From NCBI GenBank assembly GCA_045532715.1, contig JAZSGM010000145.1:1-7609 (forward strand): DNA of 7,609 nt, in the 5' to 3' direction. Below are positions 1 to 6,466 of the stretch, piece after piece. This DNA is from RGIG2041 sp045532715 (GTDB lineage Bacteria > Bacillota > Clostridia > UBA1381 > UMGS1253). The notes below the pieces were generated by a model. That model did no database searches. It saw nothing but the letters and a program-made list of their open reading frames with translations, and had not been told where the DNA came from. The first letter of the stretch is position 1, and every line of letters starts with the position of its first letter. A program made the position numbers and the translations under genes.

Positions 1-79
1 TGTGGCGGAATTGGCAGACGTGCAAGATTTAGGTTCTTGTGTCCATGACGTGCAGGTTCGACCCCTGTCATCCGCACCA
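1..79 (+). tRNA. tRNA-Leu (anticodon UAG), 5' end cut by window edge
   Basis: The sequence folds as a class II tRNA. The anticodon stem CAAGA (23-27) pairs with TCTTG (35-39) around loop TTTAGGT, which puts anticodon TAG at 30-32 and so reads CUN leucine codons. A long variable arm lies at about 40-51. The T-arm GCAGG-TTCGACC-CCTGT follows, and the 3' acceptor strand CATCCGC plus A and an encoded CCA ends at 79. Only the last two bases of the 5' acceptor strand (TG) are inside the window, so about five bases are missing. The D-arm shows the expected GGC...GCAGA pattern. The terminator just downstream suggests this is the last gene of its transcript. Confidence 0.95.
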
Positions 80-84
80 AACAG

Positions 85-130
85 TAAAAATCCGAACCTT
101 GTACCAATCGGTGATGGGTTCGGATTTTTA
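85..130 (+). terminator. Rho-independent terminator after tRNA-Leu
   Basis: A perfect 14-bp inverted repeat pairs TAAAAATCCGAACC (85-98) with GGTTCGGATTTTTA (117-130). The outer A:T pairs supply the T-run on the + strand. The 18-nt loop can itself form a small ACC/GGT hairpin (103-105 with 110-112). It starts six bases after the tRNA CCA end, so it most likely ends the tRNA transcript. The A-run on the other arm means it could also work in the opposite direction. Confidence 0.85.
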
Positions 131-137
131 TTATATC

Positions 138-165
138 TTGACTATCCTAATTTAAATAATAAACT
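138..165 (+). promoter_or_regulatory. Weak candidate promoter in the intergenic gap
   Basis: TTGACT (138-143) matches five of six bases of the -35 consensus. TAAACT (160-165) matches four of six bases of the -10 consensus at 16-bp spacing. It points toward the orphan mini-ORF. In DNA this AT-rich such a match can occur by chance, so the call is tentative. Confidence 0.25.
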
Positions 166-193
166 TGAAAATACTAATATCGAAATCACAGGA

Positions 194-217
194 GATAAAA
201 CTTTAACCTGTTTTATC
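194..217. repeat. 8-bp AT-rich inverted repeat
   Basis: GATAAAAC (194-201) is perfectly complementary to GTTTTATC (210-217) around an 8-nt centre. An alternative pairing of CAGG (189-192) with CCTG (207-210) overlaps it. There is no T-run after it on either strand, so it is not a terminator. It could be a protein-binding site or an RNA hairpin in a leader. Confidence 0.4.
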
Positions 218-243
218 ACTTATCCGCACATTCGTCAAAGTAA

Positions 244-318
244 ATGCCTTCTGATGAAATGAAGATACCAAATTTAAAGGAGGCATTAATGCTGAGTAAA
301 GTAAAGATTTTGCTTTAA
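244..318 (+). other. Possible 24-codon ORF or inner 9-codon mini-ORF
   Basis: An open frame runs from ATG 244 to TAA 316-318 and would encode a lysine- and leucine-rich peptide of 24 residues. An in-frame TAA (241-243) sits directly before it and no ribosome site precedes it. Inside the frame, AAAGGAGG (276-283) stands five bases before a second in-frame ATG (289), giving a 9-residue peptide MLSKVKILL. The Shine-Dalgarno match may be chance, because AAG GAG GCA also reads as Lys-Glu-Ala in this frame. I do not recognise the peptide. It could be a leader peptide, or the stub of a lost gene. Confidence 0.2.
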
Positions 319-387
319 AATCTGAGTAGAATGCAGGATGCTCCCCCCTAAAACCAAACTTGTCGCTTTGAAATCATAAGCAACAGC

Positions 388-419
388 AAAGCCTCCGAAG
401 ATTTCTCTCCGGAGGCTTT
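388..419 (-). terminator. Hairpin terminator of the surface-protein transcript
   Basis: On the - strand this folds into a 14-bp stem, AAAGCCTCCGGAGA with TCTTCGGAGGCTTT, closed by a GAAA (GNRA) tetraloop and containing one G:U pair. It lies 11 bases past the stop codon of the large gene. On the + strand the same stem would carry an A:C mismatch, which favours the - strand as the working one. The following T-run is short (TTTGCTGTTG), so termination may be only moderately strong. Confidence 0.7.
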
Positions 420-430
420 CTGTCTGTCAT

Positions 431-3400
431 TTACTTATTGGCTTCCATAAATCTGTGCAGCATGGCTGCAATTTCCGCTCTTGTGGCAAGGGCTTGCGGA
501 TTCAGTGTGCTTTCTGTTCTGCCCTGAATCATTCCGCTGCCTGTCGCCCACTGCATAGCAGGAATTGCATACGCCGAGATTTTATCAAAATCGTCATAGG
601 AGAGGATATTTGTATTTTCCCCAACGCTTACATCTATGCCCTTGTACTGCGCATATCTGAACATAATCGCTGCAATCTGCTCTCTGAGGATGGCCTGCTC
701 AGGTGCATATTCTGTTGCAGAATAACCTTTGATTATTCCGTTCTGCTGTCCCCAGATAACAGCCTTTGCATAGTAGGCATTTGCGTCAATATCTTCAAAA
801 GTAGCATTACCTGCAACCTCCGGTTCACCCTCTGTACGGTAAAGAACCGTAATCATCATTGCTCTCGTGATGTTTCCGTTCGGTTCAAACTCGGTTTTTG
901 CCGTGCCCCTGAAAATATTTTTTTCGATTACATAGTCCGTATCATAGTGATACCACTGTGTCGTGTCAAGATCGTCAAATCCGACAGACGGACAATCGTG
1001 ACCGGTTGCACCGGATGTATTCTCATCTTCGCTCGGCACCACCTGCCACTTTGCATAGAGCGTAAAACTCTTTGTAACCTTTTCTTCAAAGTCGTATACA
1101 GCTGTAAGCTCCTCATCCGTGTACCAGTCCTCGAAGGTGAAGCCTTCCTTTACAGGCGCTGCAGGCTTAGAAAGCTTGAAATTCTTTATAACGGTTTTAT
1201 TTGCCACATAGCTTCCACCATTGGTATCAAACTTAACGGTGTACGTTGTCGCTGAGCCGCCACCGCCACCACCGCTTGAAGGCTTAGCGCCGGTTTTTTC
1301 GTAAGCAGCTGTAACAATGTTTTCTTCATGGGTTACCTGCTTTGCACCATCGACAGTATATGCCGCAATACCCTCTGTAGTATGGTTATTATCCGGCACA
1401 ATCGTAATTGTCGCTGTGTATTCAGTGCTGTAGCCGAATTTATCCGTTACCACCGGCGACCATACAACTGCCGCAGTATATCCATCCCCTATGATTTCGG
1501 TCTGCGGCGATGCATTTTTAACCGGTGCCGTCAGCGCAAGCGCAGGATCAATCTGCTTTTTAAGAATGGTAAATTCCTTTTCAGCGTTGCCTTTATAGTT
1601 ACCCTTGAATGTAACAACAACTTTTGCTGTACCTGCATTTACATTGTTCTGATAAGTAACCTCATAGTCTGTACCGAGTACAAGCGTAGTATCGCCGTCC
1701 TTGACTTCAAGCACAGGCTCGATTTCTTCACCTGTATAGGTCTTAGCTTCAATGTCAGAAATGTTATTTTCATTCAGCTCTTTTGCATTAAACTGCGGTA
1801 CTGCAACCGTAACAGCCGACGAAGCAGGCACATAGGAGGCGTTGCCGCTTGCAGGCTGTGCCTTGACACGGATATAATAAGTGCCCGGCAGAGCCTCTTG
1901 TATACCGCTTATATCAAAATCAGCCGCATTTGCGAAGCCTGTATTGTCTGCATATTCCAAAACAGTTTCGTTACCAAGAGGTGCTGTGAGAATAATCTTG
2001 CCCTTTCCGCCTGCTGTTGCAGGCAACTCTGTTACAAAGGTAGGTAACACCTCAAAAAACACATCTGTACTGTCAGTATAATTGTTTCTGCCTATAACCT
2101 CAATACCGCAAACTGCAACAGATGATGAGCCTTTTATACCTGCTGTATAATAGTCGCCATCCGTTCCGTTGATTTCCCCCTGCGTCAGAACGGTACTACC
2201 GTCTTTGAGGGTAACCACAGGTGTTTTTATTTCTCCGTCATAAATATAGCTTGGCTCGTTGACGGTTATGGTGATGTCATTACCATTGATGGACTTTGGA
2301 TGAATGATAATTTTTGATGTACCCGCAAACTGCTTGTAGTTCTCATCCTCCGGACGGCTGATGTACACACCATACCAAAGGCTGCTGTTCACAGGCACAG
2401 CGCCACCGTCATAGGTAATATTAAAACCGTCCGTCACATCTCCCTTGATTTCGAATGCATGTGGCTTGCCGTCGTAGGTATACTCCTGCTGTGCAAGGTC
2501 GATTTCTACTGTTGCTTTTTCGGTATAGCGTGCCTTTACTGTAAGGTTGCCTGTTACATTGTCAAATGCCTGATCCCAACCGGTGAACTTCCAACCCACT
2601 CTTGCCGGACTTGCCGGCGCCGTTGCAGGCTTGCCCTTTTCGACTGTATCGCTTCCTAAAGGTTTGTCATCCCAGTCAACAAAGGTTACAGTATAGATAG
2701 AAACCTTGCCAATGGTGTAGATATTGTTTAAAAACATTTCCGTCCGTGCAATGCCGTCTGCATCCAGGATAGAATATCCATGCGGTGGCTTGATTGTGCT
2801 GTCGGAGACATACACATTCGACAAACCAGCAACAATTCTCTTTCCTTCCGCATTTTCCCATCCGGACAAATCAAGAAGTCCTGTTTGATACTCCACCTCA
2901 TAATCCTTGCCGCTGAGCACAGCATTGCCGATAACCGTTGTATTACCGGAAGTGCTAATCGCTGCATCACCGTTGGAAGTTAACTTACCGCCCTTGATCT
3001 GGACCGTTCCACCCTCAACGGAAATACAATGACCACTCGCACTGCGAACAGCACCGTCGTTTTCAGCCGTATCCATGATGGTAAGTTCACCACCCCGGCA
3101 AACAAAAATATCGGCATCGGAGATGATGTCATGCCCCGAAAGATCAATGGTCAGTTTCTTCATCGCACAAGCCGTGACATCCGTTTCGATATCCTGATTC
3201 AGCTTTGCATAAGTAACTGCAACAGCGTTTCCGGATGTATTGTAGTCAGAAACAGCGATGCAAAATTCATCCCACGTACCACGATACGGAAGCGTTTCGG
3301 CATCGGTACCCCAGAGAACTTCAGGCGGAATCTCTGTTTCAAATTCAACCAGCAGAACATTATGTGCGCCAACGGTGCCGGTATAGTTCACCATGCCCCT

Positions 3401-5656
3401 CTCATCTATGGAAAATTGCCCGTCTGCCGGAACCGTATATCCGTCAGGCGCAATGGTTATATGCAACGTATACGCTACATTCGTTTTAAGGCCGTTAATG
3501 GTTTTAACCTGCGCATCGGAATTCCATTGTTCGACAACACTGCTTGTTGCATCCAAAATCCGGATGTGTGCACCTTCCAGCTTCTCGCCGTCATCAAGTG
3601 ACACAGCCGAAATACCGATGGCGGTCTCGTCAAACGCAATCAGTAGTGTGCCGTCTGCGGTAACCATGCCCGTAGTGATTAAATCGCCATCTTCATCAAG
3701 AGTAAACGTCGTTTCACCAGGGAGGATGTGTCCTTCAGGTGCAACCACAGCACGCAGCGTATAGGCTTCGCCTGTAAGCAACGCAGTAGCTTCATAGGCG
3801 CCGGCATCAGAAACCCATTCATCATAAACATTGTCCTGCCCATCGACAATCTGAAGGTGTGCACCTTCCAGCGCATTGCCATTTTTGATCTTCACAGCCA
3901 TAATATGTACAGCTGTCTCGGCAAACTCAATCAGAACCGTATCACCCTTCATACTGCCGCTCGTGGTAACATTACCGTATGTATCCACAGAGAAGGTAAC
4001 ATGGCCGGGAACGATATAGCCTCCAGGTGCGGCTGTAGCGCGCAGGCTGTAGGTTACATTGGGCTTGAGCCCTTGAATTATTTCTGCTGCGAAACCGGAT
4101 TCCCACTCTGCAACAACATCGCCTATATCATTCAGAAGCTGCAATTGCGCGCCTCCCAATTCCATACCGTTTTCGATACTTACAGCTGCAATGCTGACAT
4201 CTACGGCAGGCTCTGTATAGACATTGGTGATAATCAGGCTGCTTTGGCCGTCATAGGTAATCGCTGCCTCCAGCTGATTATCCGCGTCCCTGGTTACGGT
4301 TACAACAACCTCGTGCGCAGCCGTGTCATAGGTTACGCCCGGCAGATTGCCCTGCACCTCGGTGATGATGTAGCGATAGGTGCCCTCCTCCGTATAGGTC
4401 ACCGGTCCGAAATAGGTAGAAGGCATATGTTCCGTTGCAATCGCCGTACTGTCGGCTGGCATGGGCGCGCCGGCAGTAACTGCGGCAAGCTCAAAAGTAA
4501 AGCTGTCTGTCGCGCTCCAGTTATTAAACGCCTTCACGACCTCAAATTCAGTCGTAACAGGCGTAGGTGCCGGGGGAACATATGTCTTAAATGTTGCCTC
4601 CACCGCAACTGCACCCGCCGGCATAATAAAGCTATACACATTAGCGCCTTCCTGCTTAATCGTTAGCGGTTCCCCATTCGACTTTATCTTTGCCGAGAGT
4701 GTATCAAGCGCATAGCCCGCATCGGGCTCTACGTTCAGGATGACTGTCTCATGTGCCGCTGCGCCGCTCACACTGATGATATTGGTATAGATGTTGCCGT
4801 TTTCTGTGTCAGCAACATCGACAGCATATTTTTTGGCTTCCTTCAGATAAACCGGATGGGTTACATTGCCGAAGCTAAGCTGCGCATAAGCAGATTTCGG
4901 AAATGCAATTGTAAGCGCCAAATACAATTTGAACTCATCGACATAACCGGTAATTAACGTATCGGATTCACACATTACACCGATGTATCTTCCGCCTCTG
5001 TCCGGCTCCCGACTGTTAAGCACCGCCTGGGGATCGTGGATCTTGGATAGATTTTCACCATGAATTTCAAAGTACAGCCGAAGCTGTTCGCTGACATAGA
5101 AGGTATTGTTTTCCGCATCATAAGCCGGACTTTCCTCATTAATCGAAATACTTGTCACCTTGACTACATCATAATTCACGCTGACAGTCTGTGTGCCGAG
5201 CGTAATAGAAGCGGTATAGTTACCAACAGCTTCCGGCGCGCCGGGAAGTGTGTTGGAATCCTCATCCGTATATACAACGGTTACCTCAGTGCTTGTATCA
5301 ATCAAATCATTGGTCACATCCGCTTCAACCGGATGGCTACCGAGGAAAAGACTGTAGGGTTTATCAATCGTGACGCTGCCACCATCCGTATCAGGACAAC
5401 CGGTGGCAGTACAGGTTGCAGTAATGGTTGTATCGTCCGTTTTGGTATAGACCCACTCGTGGACATGGGAAAACAGCTCGATATCCGCCGTTTCCTCGCT
5501 ACCGGAACCCGACAGGGCACGCTCACCAAGTGTAGGCGTGCTTCCTTCGGTACTGTCGGTTGCACTTGCGGTCAGTGCAAAGCCCGGCACAATCGTCATA
5601 AGCATAACGAATGTCAGTAACCACGCTGTAAACTTGCGAAATCTCGTTTTTGTCAT
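431..5656 (-). CDS. Large secreted SLH-anchored multidomain surface protein (putative adhesin)
   Basis: This 1741-residue protein starts with a signal peptide: basic residues, hydrophobic core at about 12-28, and ASA cleavage at about 32. Then come an HxHxW/CxxxxC segment (64-87), a divergent InlB-type repeat (277-357), a pilin-type isopeptide domain (368-481) with likely Lys375, Glu433 and Asn478, and three SpaA-like domains (485-776). A beta-helix-like region follows (about 795-985), then an InlB B-repeat (988-1046), YDG/MBG-like modules (about 1048-1120, 1121-1203, 1297-1365), a Gly6 linker (1462-1467), a second InlB B-repeat (1472-1537) and three SLH domains (about 1556-1739). No LPXTG motif or C-terminal membrane segment is present. 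SLH domains bind secondary cell-wall polymer, so it should be displayed on the cell wall. Adhesion or host/polymer binding is inferred from the modules; no enzyme domain was seen. The start is backed by AAAGGA ten bases upstream and by the signal peptide beginning at residue 1. It probably shares a transcript with the tetR gene 58 bp upstream. Confidence 0.93.
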   Translation of the reverse strand: MTKTRFRKFTAWLLTFVMLMTIVPGFALTASATDSTEGSTPTLGERALSGSGSEETADIELFSHVHEWVYTKTDDTTITATCTATGCPDTDGGSVTIDKPYSLFLGSHPVEADVTNDLIDTSTEVTVVYTDEDSNTLPGAPEAVGNYTASITLGTQTVSVNYDVVKVTSISINEESPAYDAENNTFYVSEQLRLYFEIHGENLSKIHDPQAVLNSREPDRGGRYIGVMCESDTLITGYVDEFKLYLALTIAFPKSAYAQLSFGNVTHPVYLKEAKKYAVDVADTENGNIYTNIISVSGAAAHETVILNVEPDAGYALDTLSAKIKSNGEPLTIKQEGANVYSFIMPAGAVAVEATFKTYVPPAPTPVTTEFEVVKAFNNWSATDSFTFELAAVTAGAPMPADSTAIATEHMPSTYFGPVTYTEEGTYRYIITEVQGNLPGVTYDTAAHEVVVTVTRDADNQLEAAITYDGQSSLIITNVYTEPAVDVSIAAVSIENGMELGGAQLQLLNDIGDVVAEWESGFAAEIIQGLKPNVTYSLRATAAPGGYIVPGHVTFSVDTYGNVTTSGSMKGDTVLIEFAETAVHIMAVKIKNGNALEGAHLQIVDGQDNVYDEWVSDAGAYEATALLTGEAYTLRAVVAPEGHILPGETTFTLDEDGDLITTGMVTADGTLLIAFDETAIGISAVSLDDGEKLEGAHIRILDATSSVVEQWNSDAQVKTINGLKTNVAYTLHITIAPDGYTVPADGQFSIDERGMVNYTGTVGAHNVLLVEFETEIPPEVLWGTDAETLPYRGTWDEFCIAVSDYNTSGNAVAVTYAKLNQDIETDVTACAMKKLTIDLSGHDIISDADIFVCRGGELTIMDTAENDGAVRSASGHCISVEGGTVQIKGGKLTSNGDAAISTSGNTTVIGNAVLSGKDYEVEYQTGLLDLSGWENAEGKRIVAGLSNVYVSDSTIKPPHGYSILDADGIARTEMFLNNIYTIGKVSIYTVTFVDWDDKPLGSDTVEKGKPATAPASPARVGWKFTGWDQAFDNVTGNLTVKARYTEKATVEIDLAQQEYTYDGKPHAFEIKGDVTDGFNITYDGGAVPVNSSLWYGVYISRPEDENYKQFAGTSKIIIHPKSINGNDITITVNEPSYIYDGEIKTPVVTLKDGSTVLTQGEINGTDGDYYTAGIKGSSSVAVCGIEVIGRNNYTDSTDVFFEVLPTFVTELPATAGGKGKIILTAPLGNETVLEYADNTGFANAADFDISGIQEALPGTYYIRVKAQPASGNASYVPASSAVTVAVPQFNAKELNENNISDIEAKTYTGEEIEPVLEVKDGDTTLVLGTDYEVTYQNNVNAGTAKVVVTFKGNYKGNAEKEFTILKKQIDPALALTAPVKNASPQTEIIGDGYTAAVVWSPVVTDKFGYSTEYTATITIVPDNNHTTEGIAAYTVDGAKQVTHEENIVTAAYEKTGAKPSSGGGGGGSATTYTVKFDTNGGSYVANKTVIKNFKLSKPAAPVKEGFTFEDWYTDEELTAVYDFEEKVTKSFTLYAKWQVVPSEDENTSGATGHDCPSVGFDDLDTTQWYHYDTDYVIEKNIFRGTAKTEFEPNGNITRAMMITVLYRTEGEPEVAGNATFEDIDANAYYAKAVIWGQQNGIIKGYSATEYAPEQAILREQIAAIMFRYAQYKGIDVSVGENTNILSYDDFDKISAYAIPAMQWATGSGMIQGRTESTLNPQALATRAEIAAMLHRFMEANK
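440..991 (-). repeat. Three SLH domains at the C-terminus of the surface protein
   Basis: The repeats cover about residues 1556-1614, 1617-1673 and 1686-1739. Each has the F-x-D-(I/L/F) opening and the G-I/M-(I/F)-x-G...P...R pattern. The key loop motif reads TRAM in the first, LREQ in the second and TRAE in the third. Three SLH units are the usual number for a cell-wall anchor, and they end two residues before the stop codon. Confidence 0.9.
1046..1243 (-). other. C-terminal InlB-type B-repeat in the surface protein
   Basis: Residues 1472-1537 show the Listeria/Bacteroides repeat pattern: YTVKFDTNGG near the start, P-x-x-x-G-F-T-F-x-x-W-Y-T-D in the middle and LYAKW at the end. A six-glycine linker precedes it, and the module links that linker to the SLH anchor. 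A second, more diverged copy lies at residues 988-1046 (nt 2519-2695) and ends in VKARY. Confidence 0.85.
3329..4204 (-). repeat. Three tandem SpaA/Cna-B-like domains in the surface protein
   Basis: Residues 485-776 contain three diverged units of 96-97 residues. Conserved landmarks are the A-V-x-(I/L)-x-(N/D)-G opening, (G/E)-G-A-(Q/H) followed by a hydrophobic strand, V-x-(E/Q)-W, Y-(S/T)-L, A-P-x-G-(Y/H) and a closing L-(I/L)-(I/V)-x-F. The positions of the usual isopeptide triad hold Ala/Ala/Ala (491, 587, 684), Ala/Ala/Ile (540, 636, 733) and Phe/Phe/Phe (578, 675, 772), so none should form the normal cross-link. At DNA level the units are well diverged, sharing only short stretches such as TGTGCACCTTCCAG, so the duplication is old. 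Confidence 0.85.
4214..4555 (-). other. Pilin-type isopeptide domain (Spy0128/FctA-like) in the surface protein
   Basis: Residues 368-481 match the streptococcal pilin isopeptide-linkage repeat: F-E-V-V-K near the start, F-T-F-E-L, a G-T-Y-R-Y-I-I-T-E-V strand, G-V-T-Y-D, V-V-V-T-V-T and a closing I-I-T-N-V-Y. In this family a Lys and an Asn form an internal bond helped by a Glu. Lys375, Glu433 and Asn478 are at the expected places, so this domain may be cross-linked. Confidence 0.8.
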
Positions 5657-5666
5657 AGAGCTTCCG

Positions 5667-5672
5667 TCCTTT
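5667..5672 (-). promoter_or_regulatory. Ribosome binding site of the surface-protein gene
   Basis: AAAGGA on the - strand ends ten bases before ATG 5656. No other plausible start lies near, and the signal peptide begins at this ATG. The 58-bp gap to the tetR stop codon shows no convincing promoter and no hairpin, which supports co-transcription with tetR. Confidence 0.7.
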
Positions 5673-5714
5673 CTTCAATGCAAATCGAGTTATTTCTCAT
5701 ATCGCATTTTTCAT

Positions 5715-6404
5715 TTATTTCAGTCTTTTTACAAACTTGTCAAACATTTCTTCGGCAATTTTTTCACATTCAAGTGCAACCACCTTTTCAATGGTTTTCC
5801 TGCGCTCTTCGCCGGGAATCTCATAAATTTTCAGCATTGAATCCAAAAACAGAGATATCTTGTCATTCAATGTAAAATATCTGTCCGTAGGGGTGGTGAA
5901 GGCAGCAAGCTCGATGCCGCTGACTATGTTTTCAATTTGCCTGAACTCCTCTTCCGTCTTCCCCGGAAATCTGCTCTGCAGCAAATGAAAATTCTTCCTT
6001 GCACCCCAGTCCTTGATGTAATCAAAGGTTGCCGGGTGACTATAAGCTGAAAAATACAGATCCCACGCCTTCGGGTCGTTTTCACACAGCGCAATCTGTA
6101 CCGCAACCTCCAGCGCAAAGGCATATAAATTGTCATTTGTTTCTTCCGCCGAGCCTTCAATAATGTCCAGGTGAAAATCCATCAGCTCTTCAATCAGAAC
6201 CCGCAGCATATCTTCCTTTACTCTGTAATGGTATGTGATGGTGCCGAGTCCTATGCCGGATTCCTGCGCAATCTGCCTGTGCGTCGTCTTTGAAAATCCC
6301 TGCTTGAGAAACAGCTCCGTTGCCGCTCCGATAATCTGTATTTCCGTTTCTGACAAAGGATCAATTTTGCTGTGTCTGTGAATAATGCTTTTCAACATTT
6401 TCAT
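5715..6404 (-). CDS. TetR/AcrR-family transcriptional regulator
   Basis: The 229-residue product has the usual length of this family. The N-terminal DNA-binding domain spans about residues 20-68: an A-A-T-E-L-F-L-K-Q-G-F helix, T-T-H-R-Q-I-A-Q-E-S-G-I, then the recognition helix region and the T-I-T-Y-H-Y...K-E-D-M-L signature. The remainder is helical and ligand-binding in this family; I cannot tell the ligand. The end coordinate is the outermost ATG. AAGGAG stands only three bases before it but nine bases before the ATG of Met3 (6398), so translation may really start at 6398. It lies upstream of the surface-protein gene on the same strand, 58 bp away, and is separated from xpt by a strong terminator. 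It probably represses its own operon through a site near its promoter; this is inferred from family habit and layout. Confidence 0.93.
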   Translation of the reverse strand: MKMLKSIIHRHSKIDPLSETEIQIIGAATELFLKQGFSKTTHRQIAQESGIGLGTITYHYRVKEDMLRVLIEELMDFHLDIIEGSAEETNDNLYAFALEVAVQIALCENDPKAWDLYFSAYSHPATFDYIKDWGARKNFHLLQSRFPGKTEEEFRQIENIVSGIELAAFTTPTDRYFTLNDKISLFLDSMLKIYEIPGEERRKTIEKVVALECEKIAEEMFDKFVKRLK

Positions 6405-6407
6405 CCA

Positions 6408-6413
6408 CTCCTT
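6408..6413 (-). promoter_or_regulatory. Ribosome binding site of tetR, favours the inner start
   Basis: AAGGAG on the - strand is three bases from the first ATG (6404) and nine bases from the in-frame ATG at 6398. Nine is a normal spacing and three is unusually tight, so the inner start is the better fit. The difference is two residues. Confidence 0.75.
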
Positions 6414-6426
6414 TTTAACCTTCTTC

Positions 6427-6436
6427 GTACAAGTAC
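6427..6436 (-). promoter_or_regulatory. Candidate TetR operator at the transcription start
   Basis: GTACTTGTAC has two GTAC arms around a 2-bp centre. It begins one base after the -10 box, so it covers the expected start of transcription, where a bound dimer would block initiation. The match is short and GTAC is itself palindromic, so it can be read as direct or inverted repeats. Assignment to this regulator is inferred. Confidence 0.4.
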
Positions 6437-6437
6437 A

Positions 6438-6466
6438 ATTATATACTAAAGTGTTTATTATGTCAA
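6438..6466 (-). promoter_or_regulatory. Perfect-consensus promoter of the tetR-surface protein operon
   Basis: On the - strand TTGACA (6461-6466) and TATAAT (6438-6443) both match the vegetative sigma consensus at every base, with 17 bp between them. A-tracts just upstream (6471-6485 region) could act as an UP element. Transcription would start near 6431, giving a leader of about 30 bases. Confidence 0.9.

Larger units (their letters stand above)
131..387. other. AT-rich intergenic region without a convincing gene
   Basis: This gap lies between the tRNA terminator and the terminator of the large surface-protein gene. It contains a weak promoter-like pair on the + strand (TTGACT 138-143, TAAACT 160-165, 16-bp spacing), an 8-bp hairpin at 194-217, a Shine-Dalgarno-like AAAGGAGG at 276-283 in front of a 9-codon ORF, and a 7-bp AT hairpin at 305-323. 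No long ORF, tRNA or riboswitch is recognisable on either strand. It may be decayed coding DNA or a small-RNA locus; nothing here decides between these. Confidence 0.5.

Noticed and set aside
222..229. ATCCGCAC, a copy of 8 bases from the tRNA 3' end (70-77), as a possible attachment-site duplication
   Set aside because: Eight bases is too short to rule out chance, the match does not extend, and no integrase gene is in the window.
2..262. An 86-codon open frame on the + strand at the left edge
   Set aside because: It runs straight through the tRNA-Leu and its terminator, so it is a chance frame.
2676..2970. Short open frames on the - strand inside the surface-protein gene
   Set aside because: They overlap the real gene in other frames and show no domain pattern.
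3329..4204. A possible CRISPR-like or DNA-level tandem array from the repeated units
   Set aside because: The units are 290 bp long, diverged in base sequence and in frame; they are protein domain repeats.
3728..4666. A 312-codon open frame on the + strand, and similar ones at 455-1255, 1328-2047, 3029-3601 and 5060-5620
   Set aside because: They are antisense to the large surface-protein gene, are rich in Cys, Arg and Ile, and have no protein family pattern. They arise from the codon use of the real gene.
6447..6457. TAAA-GTG-TTTA dyad in the spacer of the tetR promoter as an operator
   Set aside because: Four A:T pairs per arm in such AT-rich DNA are likely by chance; the GTAC dyad at the start site is the better candidate.
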